Origin: Vibrio hippocampi
Lineage (GTDB): Bacteria; Pseudomonadota; Gammaproteobacteria; Enterobacterales; Vibrionaceae
Assembly (NCBI RefSeq): GCF_921292975.1
Contig: NZ_CAKLCM010000002.1
Span: 372,001-436,000, forward strand
Direction: 5' to 3'
DNA: 64,000 bases
Shown: piece after piece, positions 45,613 to 54,855 of the stretch
Numbering within the stretch: position 1 is the first letter of the stretch
How the letters are laid out: every line of letters starts with the position of its first letter
Notes under the pieces: model-generated
Database searches by the model: none
What the model saw: the letters and a program-made list of their open reading frames with translations, nothing else
Told to the model about the DNA's origin: nothing
Program-made: the position numbers and the translations under genes

Positions 45613-46698
45613 ATGGCAGGAAATAGCATCGGACAACATTTTCGTGTGACCACATTTGGAGAGAGTCACGGGATCGCTCTGGGTTGCATAGTCGATGGAT
45701 GCCCTCCAGGATTAGCAATCACAGAATCGGATCTACAGCGCGACCTTGATCGCCGTCGTCCAGGAACCTCACGTTTCACTACGGCTCGTCGTGAACCCGA
45801 TGAAGTTAAGATCCTCTCTGGTGTATTCGAGGGTCAAACGACTGGCACCTCAATTGGTTTGTTGATTGAAAATACAGACCAACGCTCAAAAGATTATTCA
45901 GAAATTAAAGACAAGTTCCGTCCGGGACATGCTGACTATACCTATCATCAGAAGTATGGCGTACGTGATTATCGTGGTGGCGGTCGCTCGTCGGCTCGTG
46001 AAACCGCGATGCGTGTAGCGGCAGGTGCGATTGCTAAAAAATATCTGCAGCAAGAATTTGGTATCGAAGTTCGCGCTTACCTTTCTCAGATGGGTGATGT
46101 GTCCATAGATAAAGTGGATTGGAATGAAATCGAAAATAACGCTTTCTTCTGCCCTGATGTGGATAAAGTGGACGAGTTTGAGCAACTGATCCGTGATCTG
46201 AAAAAAGAAGGCGACTCGATTGGCGCTAAAATTCAGGTAGTCGCGACTCAGGTGCCCGTTGGATTAGGCGAACCGATCTTTGATCGTCTTGATGCCGATA
46301 TTGCCCACGCTTTGATGAGCATTAATGCGGTGAAAGGCGTGGAAATTGGTGATGGCTTTGATGTTGTGGCACAAAAAGGCAGCCAACACAGAGATCCATT
46401 GACGCCTGAAGGCTTTACCAGCAACCACGCTGGCGGCATTTTGGGGGGCATTTCTACCGGTCAAGAAATTGTTGCCAACATCGCATTAAAACCAACCTCA
46501 AGTATTACCGTTCCCGGTGAAACCATCACCAAAAGCGGTGAGTCAACGCAGTTAATCACCAAAGGTCGTCACGACCCTTGTGTGGGCATTCGTGCCGTGC
46601 CGATTGCCGAAGCGATGTTAGCGATTGTTTTGATGGATCACTTGTTACGTCATCGTGGGCAAAACCATGGTGTCACAACCGAAACGCCGCAAATTTAA
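45613..46698 (+). CDS. aroC: Chorismate synthase AroC
   Basis: AroC makes chorismate from EPSP with reduced FMN, the last shikimate step. The 361-residue protein has GESHG near residue 17, [17 protein letters not shown], and the signature [25 protein letters not shown] region, ending with the flavin-site text [19 protein letters not shown]. Length is typical. It has its own terminator. Confidence 0.97.
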   Translation: MAGNSIGQHFRVTTFGESHGIALGCIVDGCPPGLAITESDLQRDLDRRRPGTSRFTTARREPDEVKILSGVFEGQTTGTSIGLLIENTDQRSKDYSEIKDKFRPGHADYTYHQKYGVRDYRGGGRSSARETAMRVAAGAIAKKYLQQEFGIEVRAYLSQMGDVSIDKVDWNEIENNAFFCPDVDKVDEFEQLIRDLKKEGDSIGAKIQVVATQVPVGLGEPIFDRLDADIAHALMSINAVKGVEIGDGFDVVAQKGSQHRDPLTPEGFTSNHAGGILGGISTGQEIVANIALKPTSSITVPGETITKSGESTQLITKGRHDPCVGIRAVPIAEAMLAIVLMDHLLRHRGQNHGVTTETPQI

Positions 46699-46722
46699 TC
46701 GATAAACCGTTAGCCCGACGTT

Positions 46723-46752
46723 TAAGCCTCACTATTTAGTGAGGCTTTGTTG
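46723..46752 (+). terminator. Terminator of aroC
   Basis: A perfect 10-bp stem AAGCCTCACT/AGTGAGGCTT with a 4-base loop is followed by a T-rich stretch, 24 bases after the stop. Confidence 0.85.
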
Positions 46753-46862
46753 TATTATCCTGTTATTGCGAGGTCAGCCGAGTGGCGATCGATAACGATC
46801 CCCGTTGCTGATTTCTATCTATGATGAGATGTCCGTTTGCAGACACAACGATAATTTGAACC

Positions 46863-47393
46863 ATGACACACCAGATTCAAGACCTTATCTCGATTTTCAA
46901 TCAGACGTTTTTTAGCCAGTACAATACCAAATTAGTACGCGGCGATGACGAGCCGATTTACCTGCCAGCCGATAGTGACTACGATTACCATCGTATTATT
47001 TTCGCAAGGGGTTTTTATGCGTCTGCTCTCCATGAAATTGCCCATTGGTGTGTGGCGGGACCAGAGCGTCGTCTGTTAGAGGATTTTGGTTACTGGTATC
47101 ACCCCGATGGTCGCAGTGAACAAGTGCAAGCCGAATTTGAACAAGTTGAAATTCGCCCACAGGCTTATGAGTGGATACTGTCGATGAGTGCCGGATTTGG
47201 TTTTACGGTCAGTTGTGACAACCTAAATGGAAACTTTGAACCTGATCGTCTCGACTTTATGCAAAAGGTGCAGCAGGAAGTGTTGGCAATATTGCAGCAA
47301 GGATTACCTCCAAGGGTTGCCAAGCTATCTCAAGCGCTACGTGTCTTTTATCAGGTAACGCCTTTAACCAAAGAACAGTTCATTGTTCGTTAA
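46863..47393 (+). CDS. epmC: Elongation factor P hydroxylase EpmC
   Basis: EpmC hydroxylates the beta-lysylated Lys34 of elongation factor P. The 176-residue product has the HEIAHW metal-binding motif (about residues 58-63) and AGPERRLLEDFGYWYHPDGRS, which fit the family formerly called YfcM. It is followed 64 bp later by the YfcL-family gene, a common neighbour. Confidence 0.93.
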   Translation: MTHQIQDLISIFNQTFFSQYNTKLVRGDDEPIYLPADSDYDYHRIIFARGFYASALHEIAHWCVAGPERRLLEDFGYWYHPDGRSEQVQAEFEQVEIRPQAYEWILSMSAGFGFTVSCDNLNGNFEPDRLDFMQKVQQEVLAILQQGLPPRVAKLSQALRVFYQVTPLTKEQFIVR

Positions 47394-47457
47394 TTTATTG
47401 AGCTTATATTGAAAATAAGCCAGTCACATAACCTAAGTATTAGGATTGCTTTCAGCT

Positions 47458-47721
47458 ATGATTATTGAATTTGAAGAAAAACTATTGAATACCATTGATG
47501 CACGAATTGATGGCGCATCTGATGATGAACTGTTTGCTGGCGGTTACCTACGTGGTCATATCTCGCTATCTGCTGCACATTGTGAAGAAGAAGGCATCAA
47601 TGATATTGCGATGATGAAGCAGCAAATTGAATCAAGCTTAGAACAAGCAAAATCTGAGTTAAGTCCGGCTGACCGAATGATTGTCAGTGATCTGTGGCAG
47701 GAGTTGCAATCGCTAGCATAA
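47458..47721 (+). CDS. YfcL-family protein, unknown function
   Basis: The 87-residue acidic, helical protein (MIIEFEEKLLNTIDARIDGASDDELFAGGYL-type start) matches the small YfcL family, which has no assigned function that I know. An in-frame TTG lies at 47446, but the ATG at 47458 gives the family N terminus. It follows epmC. Confidence 0.88.
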   Translation: MIIEFEEKLLNTIDARIDGASDDELFAGGYLRGHISLSAAHCEEEGINDIAMMKQQIESSLEQAKSELSPADRMIVSDLWQELQSLA

Positions 47722-47882
47722 ATGGCTCACTCATAGCGTCGATGGCATCAATTAGATAGGCGATCTTAGAGCAAGTTCAGCGATGCTAACTCTCTCTATT
47801 TCTTCATTTGACTTGTTGAATGCAGTGGATCGCTTAATCTTAAAGGTAACTTGATAGACATGTTACCGTTAAGGAATTGACC

Positions 47883-48410
47883 ATGAAGATTGTTGCTTTT
47901 GGAGCCAGTACAAGCCGTACTTCTATTAATAAAGCGCTTGCCACCTATGCCGCCTCTCTTGTTAAAGACGCAGAAGTGACAGTATTAGATTTATCTCAAT
48001 ACTCACTGCCTTTATATAGCGAAGATGTTGAGAAAGAACAGGGACAGCCAGAAGCAGCCCAAGCGTTTCTTGATCAGATTGCCCAAGCGGATGCGTTAGT
48101 GATCTCTTACGCTGAACATAATGGGCATTACCCCGCTGCGTATAAAAATCTATTCGATTGGGCGACACGCGTGGACATGAAAGTGTTCAAAGATATTCCT
48201 GCGGTCTATCTGGCAACGTCACCCGGCGCAGGCGGTGCCTCTAGCGTACTGGCTGCCGCTATCAATTCAGCGCCATTTTTTGCCGGTAATGTAAAAGGCA
48301 GCCTATCTATTCCGAGTTTTTATGACCAGTTTGATTTGGAAAAAGGTCAATTAACGGATCCCCAGTGGCAAGAAAAACTGCAACAAGTGATGGACACGCT
48401 CTCATCTTAA
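47883..48410 (+). CDS. NAD(P)H-dependent FMN reductase family protein
   Basis: The 175-residue flavodoxin-fold protein starts MKIVAFGASTSRTSINKALA, an FMN phosphate-binding loop, and has AEHNGHYPAAYKNLFDW and the ATSPGAGGASSVLAA element of the family. It probably reduces FMN or quinones with NAD(P)H; the physiological acceptor is unknown. AAGGA precedes the ATG at good spacing. It is a single gene with its own terminator. Confidence 0.9.
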   Translation: MKIVAFGASTSRTSINKALATYAASLVKDAEVTVLDLSQYSLPLYSEDVEKEQGQPEAAQAFLDQIAQADALVISYAEHNGHYPAAYKNLFDWATRVDMKVFKDIPAVYLATSPGAGGASSVLAAAINSAPFFAGNVKGSLSIPSFYDQFDLEKGQLTDPQWQEKLQQVMDTLSS

Positions 48411-48445
48411 GTTAATTGATGAAACTAATAGACTCTCTAAGCTGC

Positions 48446-48474
48446 GAAGCGCCCGAATTGGGCGCTTTTTTTGC
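48446..48474 (+). terminator. Terminator of the FMN reductase gene
   Basis: A perfect 8-bp stem AAGCGCCC/GGGCGCTT with a 5-base loop and T7 lies 36 bases after the stop. Confidence 0.92.
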
Positions 48475-48973
48475 GTCGTGTTCAAATGATAAAGCTGACC
48501 AGAGTGTGTAAGAAAAGCATGTCATCACCTCAGAAGATTACAGTGTTTGTCATCATAAACGAAATGTTAACATTGGCTAAAATGATGCAACTTTTTATGC
48601 CTCTCATTGGTGCAAAAAGCAGCACTATAAGTGAGCATTACGGCTTTTGGGTGGCATAAAAGTCTAAAATTAGATAAACCAATGAAACTTTCAGGATTTA
48701 TGTCTATTGCCAGTGCGTGAGATAGGGGATGTGGTGAGATAAAGCGTTGTGGGCAGCACAATTTACTGAATTCTCATTAAGTGGCAGTGACTATACCATT
48801 TTTCTTACAAAATTATGGCAAATTACTTCAAAGATTGGTAATGTTTGCCGCAGTCTTTGTAGATACCTAGGTTTGTTGTTCACAAACTGAACTAAATAAA
48901 CCTAAATGCTGGCCGTTCTAGCAGTGGATACAAAGCAGTCATGGATGCAGAATAAAAACTTGGAGTTAAATGC
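48475..48973. other. Long leader/upstream region of oppA
   Basis: About 500 bases without a credible gene. Near the 3' end two overlapping stems are possible: GTTTGT/ACAAAC (48871-48876 with 48882-48887) and TAGGTTT/AAACCTA (48868-48874 with 48898-48904). They cannot form together. The oppA ribosome site is TTGGAGTT at about 48960. Promoters were not assigned with confidence. Confidence 0.45.
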
Positions 48974-50644
48974 ATGTACAAAAATAAAATTACGCGCGCT
49001 TTATTTGTTGGCGCGGGCCTGTCACTAGCACTAGTGGGTTGTGGTGAAAAACCAGCTGAAAAACAAGCGACACAACCTGCAGCGCAACCAGAAGCTAAAC
49101 AGAACGACGGTGCTTTCGAGCTTGCTGACGTTCAAGAACTTGTTCGTGGTAACGGTACTGAAGTTGCTTCTATCGACCCACACAAAACGGAAGGTGTTCC
49201 AGAGTCTCACGTTATTCGTGACCTTCTTGAAGGTCTAGTAAACCAAGATGCAGACGGTAACACTATCCCAGGTGTTGCAGAGTCTTGGACTACAGCAGAC
49301 AACAAGACTTTCGTATTTAACCTACGTAAAGACGCAAAATGGTCTAACGGCGACCCAGTAACCGCTGGTGACTTCGTATATAGCTTTAAGCGTGCAGTTG
49401 ATCCAAACACCGCTTCTCCATACTCTTGGTACCTAGAGATGACCACTATGGTTAACTCAGCAGACATTATTGCGGGTAACAAAGATAAAGAGACACTGGG
49501 TGTTAAAGCACTTGACGACCACACACTAGAAATTCAACTTGAGTCTGCTCTACCATACTTTGTTATGATGATGGGTCATACGACAGTTAAGCCAGTTCAC
49601 CAAGCAACGGTTGAGAAGTTCGGTGATCAGTGGACTAAACCAGGTAACTTCGTTGGTAACGGTGCTTATGTACTTAGTAACTGGGTTGTGAATGAGCGCA
49701 TTGAGCTTGCTCGTAACGAACAGTACTGGGACAACGCTAACACGACACTAAACAAAGTCACGTACTTGCCGATCGAAAACCAAGTATCGGAAATGAACCG
49801 TTTCCTATCTGGCGAAATTCAAATCACTAACGAATTGCCAATCGAGCACTTTTCTCGTCTGAAGAAAGAACACCCAGAGTCAGTTTCTGTTAAAGGTGAC
49901 CTATGTTCTTACTACTACGGCTTTAACAACAAGAAAGCACCTTTCGACGACGTTCGCGTTCGTCAGGCACTGTCTTACGCAATCGATCGTGACGTAGTGG
50001 CAAATGCTATTCTAGGTCAAGGTCAAAAACCAGCTTACTTCCTAACGCCAGAAATCACTGCCGGCTTTAGTCCAGAGCTACCTGGTTACGGTAAGATGAC
50101 TCAAGCAGAGCGTATTGCTGAAGCGAAGAAACTTCTTGCGGAAGCGGGCTTTGATGAGAGCAAGCCTCTTAACTTCACGCTACTTTACAACACATCTGAA
50201 AACCACAAGAAGATTGCAACGGCAATCCAATCTATGTGGAAGAAAGATCTTGGTGCAAACGTAACGCTTGAGAACCAAGAGTGGAAAACTTACCTAGACA
50301 CTCGTCGTCAAGGTGACTTCGATGTGACTCGTGCGGGTTGGTGTGGCGACTACAACGAAGCGTCAAGCTTCCTGTCTCTAATGCAATCTAACAACAGCTC
50401 TAACGATCCTAAGTACCATAGTGCTGAGTACGATGAAGTTATGGCGAAAGCAATGGCTGCAACAAGCGACGCTGAGCGTGAAGCTTTGTACATCGAAGCT
50501 GAGAAACTACTTGCACGCGATATGCCAATTGCTCCTATCTATCAATACGTTAAATCTCGCTTAGTATCTCCTAAAGTAGGTGGTTTTGCTGCAAATAACG
50601 CAGAAGACAAACTATTCTCTAAAGATATGTACATCAAAAAGTAA
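48974..50644 (+). CDS. oppA: Oligopeptide ABC transporter substrate-binding lipoprotein OppA
   Basis: OppA captures oligopeptides in the periplasm for the OppBCDF transporter. The 556-residue product has a lipoprotein signal with Cys23 (LALVGCGEK) and the SBP family 5 text DGNTIPGVAESWTTADNKTFVFNLRKDAKWSNGDPV-type region. Codon use looks like a highly expressed gene. It is separated from oppB by a hairpin that probably lowers downstream expression. Confidence 0.96.
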   Translation: MYKNKITRALFVGAGLSLALVGCGEKPAEKQATQPAAQPEAKQNDGAFELADVQELVRGNGTEVASIDPHKTEGVPESHVIRDLLEGLVNQDADGNTIPGVAESWTTADNKTFVFNLRKDAKWSNGDPVTAGDFVYSFKRAVDPNTASPYSWYLEMTTMVNSADIIAGNKDKETLGVKALDDHTLEIQLESALPYFVMMMGHTTVKPVHQATVEKFGDQWTKPGNFVGNGAYVLSNWVVNERIELARNEQYWDNANTTLNKVTYLPIENQVSEMNRFLSGEIQITNELPIEHFSRLKKEHPESVSVKGDLCSYYYGFNNKKAPFDDVRVRQALSYAIDRDVVANAILGQGQKPAYFLTPEITAGFSPELPGYGKMTQAERIAEAKKLLAEAGFDESKPLNFTLLYNTSENHKKIATAIQSMWKKDLGANVTLENQEWKTYLDTRRQGDFDVTRAGWCGDYNEASSFLSLMQSNNSSNDPKYHSAEYDEVMAKAMAATSDAEREALYIEAEKLLARDMPIAPIYQYVKSRLVSPKVGGFAANNAEDKLFSKDMYIKK

Positions 50645-50674
50645 TCTACTTATAAAACTATAATTATGATGACA

Positions 50675-50710
50675 CTGCACGTGGAATAACACGTGCAGCG
50701 TCTTTTTATT
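50675..50710 (+). terminator. Intra-operon hairpin between oppA and oppB
   Basis: A perfect 9-bp stem CTGCACGTG/CACGTGCAG with a 6-base loop is followed by CGTCTTTTTATT. The T-run is displaced by three bases, so it likely gives partial termination and 3' protection of oppA mRNA. Confidence 0.75.
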
Positions 50711-50719
50711 CTTTAAATT

Positions 50720-50732
50720 GTCACAGACTGGA
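50720..50732 (+). promoter_or_regulatory. Predicted OppZ pairing site in the oppB leader
   Basis: The leader sequence GTCACAGACTGGA ends 11 bases before the oppB ATG and pairs at 12 of 13 positions with the RNA at 54624-54636 (one C-A mismatch, one G-U). This would cover the area just before the ribosome site. Confidence 0.65.
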
Positions 50733-50743
50733 TGGATGAGTTT

Positions 50744-51664
50744 ATGTTTAAATTCATTATTAGAAGGGTATTTGAAGCAATCCCAACACTATTAGTGTTG
50801 ATTACCGTATCATTTTTCTTGATGCGCTTTGCTCCAGGTAACCCATTTTCAAGTGAGCGCCCACTTCCACCGGAAGTGATGGAAAACATCAATGCCAAAT
50901 ATGGTCTAGATAAACCGGTATTTGAACAATACACCACTTACCTGACCAATATTTTGCAAGGTGACTTCGGTCCGTCATTCAAATACAAAGATTTCACCGT
51001 AAATGAACTGGTTGCTAATGCATTGCCAGTGAGTGCCAAGGTGGGTCTACTTGCCTTTATTTTCACTGTAATCATGGGGGTCACGGTCGGAACCATTGCG
51101 GCATTGCGGCAAAACTCCTTTCTCGATTACGGAATCATGGCCACCGCCATGCTCGGGGTTGTTATGCCCTCGTTTGTACTCGCACCGGTACTGATTTATA
51201 TCTTCTCGATTAACTTAGGTTGGCTACCTGCGGGCGGCTGGAATGATGGTTCATTCCAATATATGGCGTTGCCTATTCTCGGTATGTCTATGTTGTACGT
51301 TGCGACGTTTGCTCGTATTACCCGTGGTAGCATGATTGAGACGCTAAACAGCAACTTTATCCGTACTGCGCGTGCCAAAGGTCTAAGCTACCGTTACATC
51401 ATCCTAAAACATGCACTTAAGCCAGCAATGCTACCCGTCGTGTCTTATATGGGTCCAGCGTTCGTTGGTATTATTACCGGTTCTGTTGTTATTGAGACCA
51501 TCTTTGGTCTACCAGGCATCGGTAAGCTGTTCGTCAACGCGGCATTTAACCGTGACTACTCATTAGTAATGGGTGTAACCATCTTGATTGGTTTCCTATT
51601 TATTCTTTTCAACGCGGTCGTTGATATCTTGCTAGCAATGATCGACCCGAAAATTCGTTACTAA
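50744..51664 (+). CDS. oppB: Oligopeptide ABC transporter permease OppB
   Basis: The 306-residue, six-helix permease has the EAA-type loop (IRTARAKGLSYRYIILKHALKPAMLPV). The ATG at 50744 (MFKFIIRRVFEAIP) gives the family start; an ATG at 50732 is in frame but overlaps the predicted ribosome and sRNA-binding region. With OppC it forms the peptide channel. It is likely controlled by OppZ. Confidence 0.95.
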   Translation: MFKFIIRRVFEAIPTLLVLITVSFFLMRFAPGNPFSSERPLPPEVMENINAKYGLDKPVFEQYTTYLTNILQGDFGPSFKYKDFTVNELVANALPVSAKVGLLAFIFTVIMGVTVGTIAALRQNSFLDYGIMATAMLGVVMPSFVLAPVLIYIFSINLGWLPAGGWNDGSFQYMALPILGMSMLYVATFARITRGSMIETLNSNFIRTARAKGLSYRYIILKHALKPAMLPVVSYMGPAFVGIITGSVVIETIFGLPGIGKLFVNAAFNRDYSLVMGVTILIGFLFILFNAVVDILLAMIDPKIRY

Positions 51665-51678
51665 GGAGAACAGCAGTC

Positions 51679-52581
51679 ATGCTAACGAAAAAAGAGAACT
51701 TAGAAGCGATTGAAAAGTTTTCTGAGAATCTAGAAATTGAAGGCCGCAGTTTGTGGCAAGATGCTCGCATCCGTTTTATGCGCAATAAAGCGGCGATGGT
51801 GAGTCTATTTATTCTAACGGTGATGACTTTGGCCGTGATTTTTTTGCCAATGTTTTCATCTTATGCTTTTGATGATACTGACTGGTATGCGATGCATGCC
51901 GCGCCAAGTATGGAGCACTTGTTTGGTACCGATAGTCTCGGTCGTGACTTGTTCGTTCGTACCTTGGTAGGTGGTCGAATTTCGTTGATGGTTGGTGTGC
52001 TTGGCGCACTGGTCGCGGTATTGATCGGTACACTTTACGGCGCAACTTCAGGATTCATCGGTGGTCGTGTTGACCGCGTTATGATGCGTATCCTTGAAAT
52101 CTTATACGCCGTTCCATTTATGTTCCTTGTGATCGTACTGGTGACATTTTTTGGTCGTAACATCATTCTGATCTTCGTGGCAATCGGTGCCATCGCTTGG
52201 TTGGATATGGCGCGTATCGTTCGTGGTCAAACCCTGAGTTTACGCAGCAAAGAGTTTATCGAAGCGGCGCATGTGTGTGGTGTGAGCAACTGGAAGATCA
52301 TCACTCGTCATATCGTACCTAACGTGCTAGGTATCGTAGCCGTTTACTCAACGCTATTGATTCCAAGCATGATTCTAACGGAATCATTTTTATCATTCCT
52401 TGGTCTTGGTGTTCAGGAGCCGATGACAAGTTGGGGCGCACTTCTTCAAGAGGGTGCAAATACAATGGAAGTTGCAGTATGGCAGCTACTATTCCCAGCC
52501 GCATTTATGGTGGTTACACTGTTCTGTTTTAACTATGTGGGTGACGGTCTACGTGACGCGTTGGATCCAAAAGACAGATAA
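51679..52581 (+). CDS. oppC: Oligopeptide ABC transporter permease OppC
   Basis: The 300-residue permease has a cytoplasmic N terminus, six membrane helices, the GTDSLGRDLFVRTLVGGRISL segment typical of the DppC/OppC family and an EAA loop (FIEAAHVCGVSNWKIITRHIVPN). A strong AAGGAG site precedes it. It sits between oppB and oppD with short gaps. Confidence 0.96.
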   Translation: MLTKKENLEAIEKFSENLEIEGRSLWQDARIRFMRNKAAMVSLFILTVMTLAVIFLPMFSSYAFDDTDWYAMHAAPSMEHLFGTDSLGRDLFVRTLVGGRISLMVGVLGALVAVLIGTLYGATSGFIGGRVDRVMMRILEILYAVPFMFLVIVLVTFFGRNIILIFVAIGAIAWLDMARIVRGQTLSLRSKEFIEAAHVCGVSNWKIITRHIVPNVLGIVAVYSTLLIPSMILTESFLSFLGLGVQEPMTSWGALLQEGANTMEVAVWQLLFPAAFMVVTLFCFNYVGDGLRDALDPKDR

Positions 52582-52600
52582 TAAAGATTAAGGAAGCACA

Positions 52601-53572
52601 ATGAGCTTATTAGATGTAAAAGATCTGCGTGTCGAGTTCACAACGCAGGATGGTATTGTTACCGCAGTTAACGACTTGAACTTCTCCCTCAATCAAGGTG
52701 AAACCCTAGGTATTGTAGGCGAGTCAGGTTCAGGTAAATCGCAAACCGTATTCTCGATTATGGGACTACTGGCTAAGAACGGCATTATCTCAGGTAGTGC
52801 TAAATTCGAAGGTCGCGAAATTCTTAACCTGCCTGAAAAAGAACTGAACAAGGTTCGCGCAGAACAGATCGCGATGATCTTCCAAGACCCAATGACGTCA
52901 CTTAACCCATACATGAAGGTGAGTGATCAGTTGATGGAAGTGCTGATGAAGCACAAAGGCATGGGTAAAGCAGAAGCATTCGAAGAGTCTGTTCGCATGC
53001 TTGAAGCGGTTAAAATCCCAGAAGCCCGCAAACGTATTACCATGTACCCACATGAATTCTCTGGCGGTATGCGTCAGCGTGTGATGATTGCAATGGCACT
53101 GCTTTGTCGTCCAAAACTTCTGATTGCTGATGAACCAACCACCGCATTGGATGTAACGGTTCAAGCTCAGATCATGGATCTACTGAACGAATTGAAGTCT
53201 GAGTTCAACACGGCAATCATTATGATTACCCATGACTTGGGTGTGGTTGCTGGTTCTTGTGACAAAGTGCTGGTTATGTACGCGGGTCGTACAATGGAAT
53301 ACGGTACGGTTGATGAAATCTTCTACAACCCAAGCCACCCATACGCGGAAGGTCTACTTAAAGCCATTCCTCGTTTAGATACAGAAGGTGAGATCTTGCC
53401 TACGATTCCAGGCAACCCACCAAACTTGCTACGTTTACCACCAGGTTGCCCTTACCAAGAGCGATGCCATCGTGTTACTGATCAGTGTCGCAAAGAGGCA
53501 CCTCAGTTAGTCAACTTCGGTCAAGGTCGTCAACGAGCGTGTTTTTCTGATTGGGAGACTTGGGCAAAATGA
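52601..53572 (+). CDS. oppD: Oligopeptide ABC transporter ATPase OppD
   Basis: The 323-residue ATPase has Walker A GESGSGKSQ, the signature SGGMRQRVMIAMAL, Walker B LLIADEPTTALD and a C-terminal Cys-rich oligopeptide-transporter domain (CPYQERCHRVTDQC) that in relatives binds an iron-sulphur cluster. It pairs with OppF to power import. It overlaps oppF by four bases. Confidence 0.96.
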   Translation: MSLLDVKDLRVEFTTQDGIVTAVNDLNFSLNQGETLGIVGESGSGKSQTVFSIMGLLAKNGIISGSAKFEGREILNLPEKELNKVRAEQIAMIFQDPMTSLNPYMKVSDQLMEVLMKHKGMGKAEAFEESVRMLEAVKIPEARKRITMYPHEFSGGMRQRVMIAMALLCRPKLLIADEPTTALDVTVQAQIMDLLNELKSEFNTAIIMITHDLGVVAGSCDKVLVMYAGRTMEYGTVDEIFYNPSHPYAEGLLKAIPRLDTEGEILPTIPGNPPNLLRLPPGCPYQERCHRVTDQCRKEAPQLVNFGQGRQRACFSDWETWAK

Positions 53573-54570
53573 ATGCAATGACAGAAAAAAAATCACTACT
53601 TCTTGATGTTAAAGAACTCAAAGTTCACTTTAGCATTGCTTCAAAGTCTGCTTGGCCATGGTCAAAGCCGTCTAACCTAAAAGCCGTTGATGGTGTTAAC
53701 GTTCGTCTTTATGAGGGTGAAACCTTAGGCGTCGTGGGCGAGTCAGGTTGTGGTAAGTCGACATTTGCACGTGCCATTATCGGTCTTGTTGAAGCGACGG
53801 AAGGCGAAGTTATGTGGTTGGGTCAAGACCTGACTAAGATGCAAGCGGTTCAACGTCGTAACACGCGTAAAGAGATTCAGATGATCTTCCAAGATCCTCT
53901 CGCTTCGCTTAATCCACGTATGACAGTCGGTGACATCATTGCCGAGCCTCTAGAAACGTTCTACCCAGAGCTTTCTAAGCAAGAAGTGAAAGATCGCGTT
54001 AAAGAGATGATGACTAAGGTAGGTCTACTACCGAACGTTATTAACCGCTACCCGCATGAATTCTCTGGCGGTCAGTGTCAACGTATCGGTATTGCCCGTG
54101 CTTTGATTCTGAAACCAAAGATGATCATTTGTGATGAACCCGTTTCTGCACTCGATGTGTCGATTCAAGCTCAGGTTGTTAACCTGCTAAAAGAGCTTCA
54201 GAAAGAGCTTGGCTTAAGCCTTGTGTTCATTGCTCACGATTTGTCAGTGGTTAAGCATATCTCTGATCGCGTTTTGGTTATGTATCTGGGTAATGCGGTG
54301 GAGTTAGGTGAAGCGAGCGCTCTGTTTGCTGAACCAAAACACCCATACACGAAAGCATTGATGTCAGCGGTGCCAATCCCAGATCCAAGGCTTGAGCGCA
54401 ACAAAAAAATTGAAATGTTGGAAGGCGATTTGCCGTCTCCGATAAACCCACCATCAGGTTGTGTTTTCAGAACCCGTTGTCCAAAGGCGACGGAAAACTG
54501 TTCTAAACAAAAACCAACAATCAAGGGAACGGATGTACACGCTGTGTCGTGCCTAAACGTAGAAATTTAG
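53569..54570 (+). CDS. oppF: Oligopeptide ABC transporter ATPase OppF
   Basis: The 333-residue ATPase has Walker A GESGCGKST, signature SGGQCQRIGIARAL, Walker B MIICDEPVSALD and a C-terminal Cys motif (CVFRTRCPKATENC). The ATG at 53569 overlaps the oppD stop (ATGA); a frame opening at 53551 is within oppD. It is the last protein gene of the operon; its 3' UTR carries the OppZ candidate. Confidence 0.96.
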   Translation: MNAMTEKKSLLLDVKELKVHFSIASKSAWPWSKPSNLKAVDGVNVRLYEGETLGVVGESGCGKSTFARAIIGLVEATEGEVMWLGQDLTKMQAVQRRNTRKEIQMIFQDPLASLNPRMTVGDIIAEPLETFYPELSKQEVKDRVKEMMTKVGLLPNVINRYPHEFSGGQCQRIGIARALILKPKMIICDEPVSALDVSIQAQVVNLLKELQKELGLSLVFIAHDLSVVKHISDRVLVMYLGNAVELGEASALFAEPKHPYTKALMSAVPIPDPRLERNKKIEMLEGDLPSPINPPSGCVFRTRCPKATENCSKQKPTIKGTDVHAVSCLNVEI

Positions 54571-54622
54571 GAATTCCCAAGAGAGTAGCAAGGATATTCC
54601 CCTTCGAGTAAGGGGGAGCTGA

Positions 54623-54675
54623 TTTCAGCCTGTGACGGGCCTAAGCGCGACAGCTTTTTTTGTCGCGCTTTTTTT
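54623..54675 (+). ncRNA. oppZ: 3'-UTR-derived small RNA OppZ (candidate)
   Basis: The known V. cholerae sRNA OppZ is cut by RNase E from the 3' UTR of oppABCDF and represses oppB, giving feedback on the operon. Here the UTR contains GATTT at 54621-54625, which fits the RNase E preference (purine-N, then A/U-U-U). A cut after 54622 would leave a 53-nt RNA that begins TTTCAGCCTGTGACGG and ends with the terminator. That 5' end pairs with the oppB leader at 12 of 13 positions. The 3' end is a typical Hfq-type terminator with a U-run. The exact 5' end is predicted. Confidence 0.75.
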
Positions 54676-54676
54676 G
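54643..54676 (+). terminator. Terminator of the opp operon / OppZ
   Basis: A perfect 10-bp stem AAGCGCGACA/TGTCGCGCTT with a U-rich loop is followed by T5 plus GTTTT. Confidence 0.93.
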
Positions 54677-54855
54677 TTTTTGGCGATCGTGAAGCAGTTC
54701 TTTTTAATACACATCTCAATTTAATGGGACATATTTCATAGTTTTCACAGAAATATCCGATTTATCGTTGGAAAATGTAAAATTGTGCAAATGATATATA
54801 GCTCATTAGTACAAATCAGGTATGATGCTTTTCTGCACAATGAGGTGCTGTTTAT

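Noticed and set aside
48471..48761. Short frames on both strands in the oppA upstream region
   Set aside because: About 60 codons each, no ribosome site, overlapping on opposite strands, basic shadow-like composition.
50732..50743. Upstream ATG of oppB
   Set aside because: It overlaps the probable ribosome site and the predicted OppZ pairing region; the family start MFKFIIRR lies at 50744.
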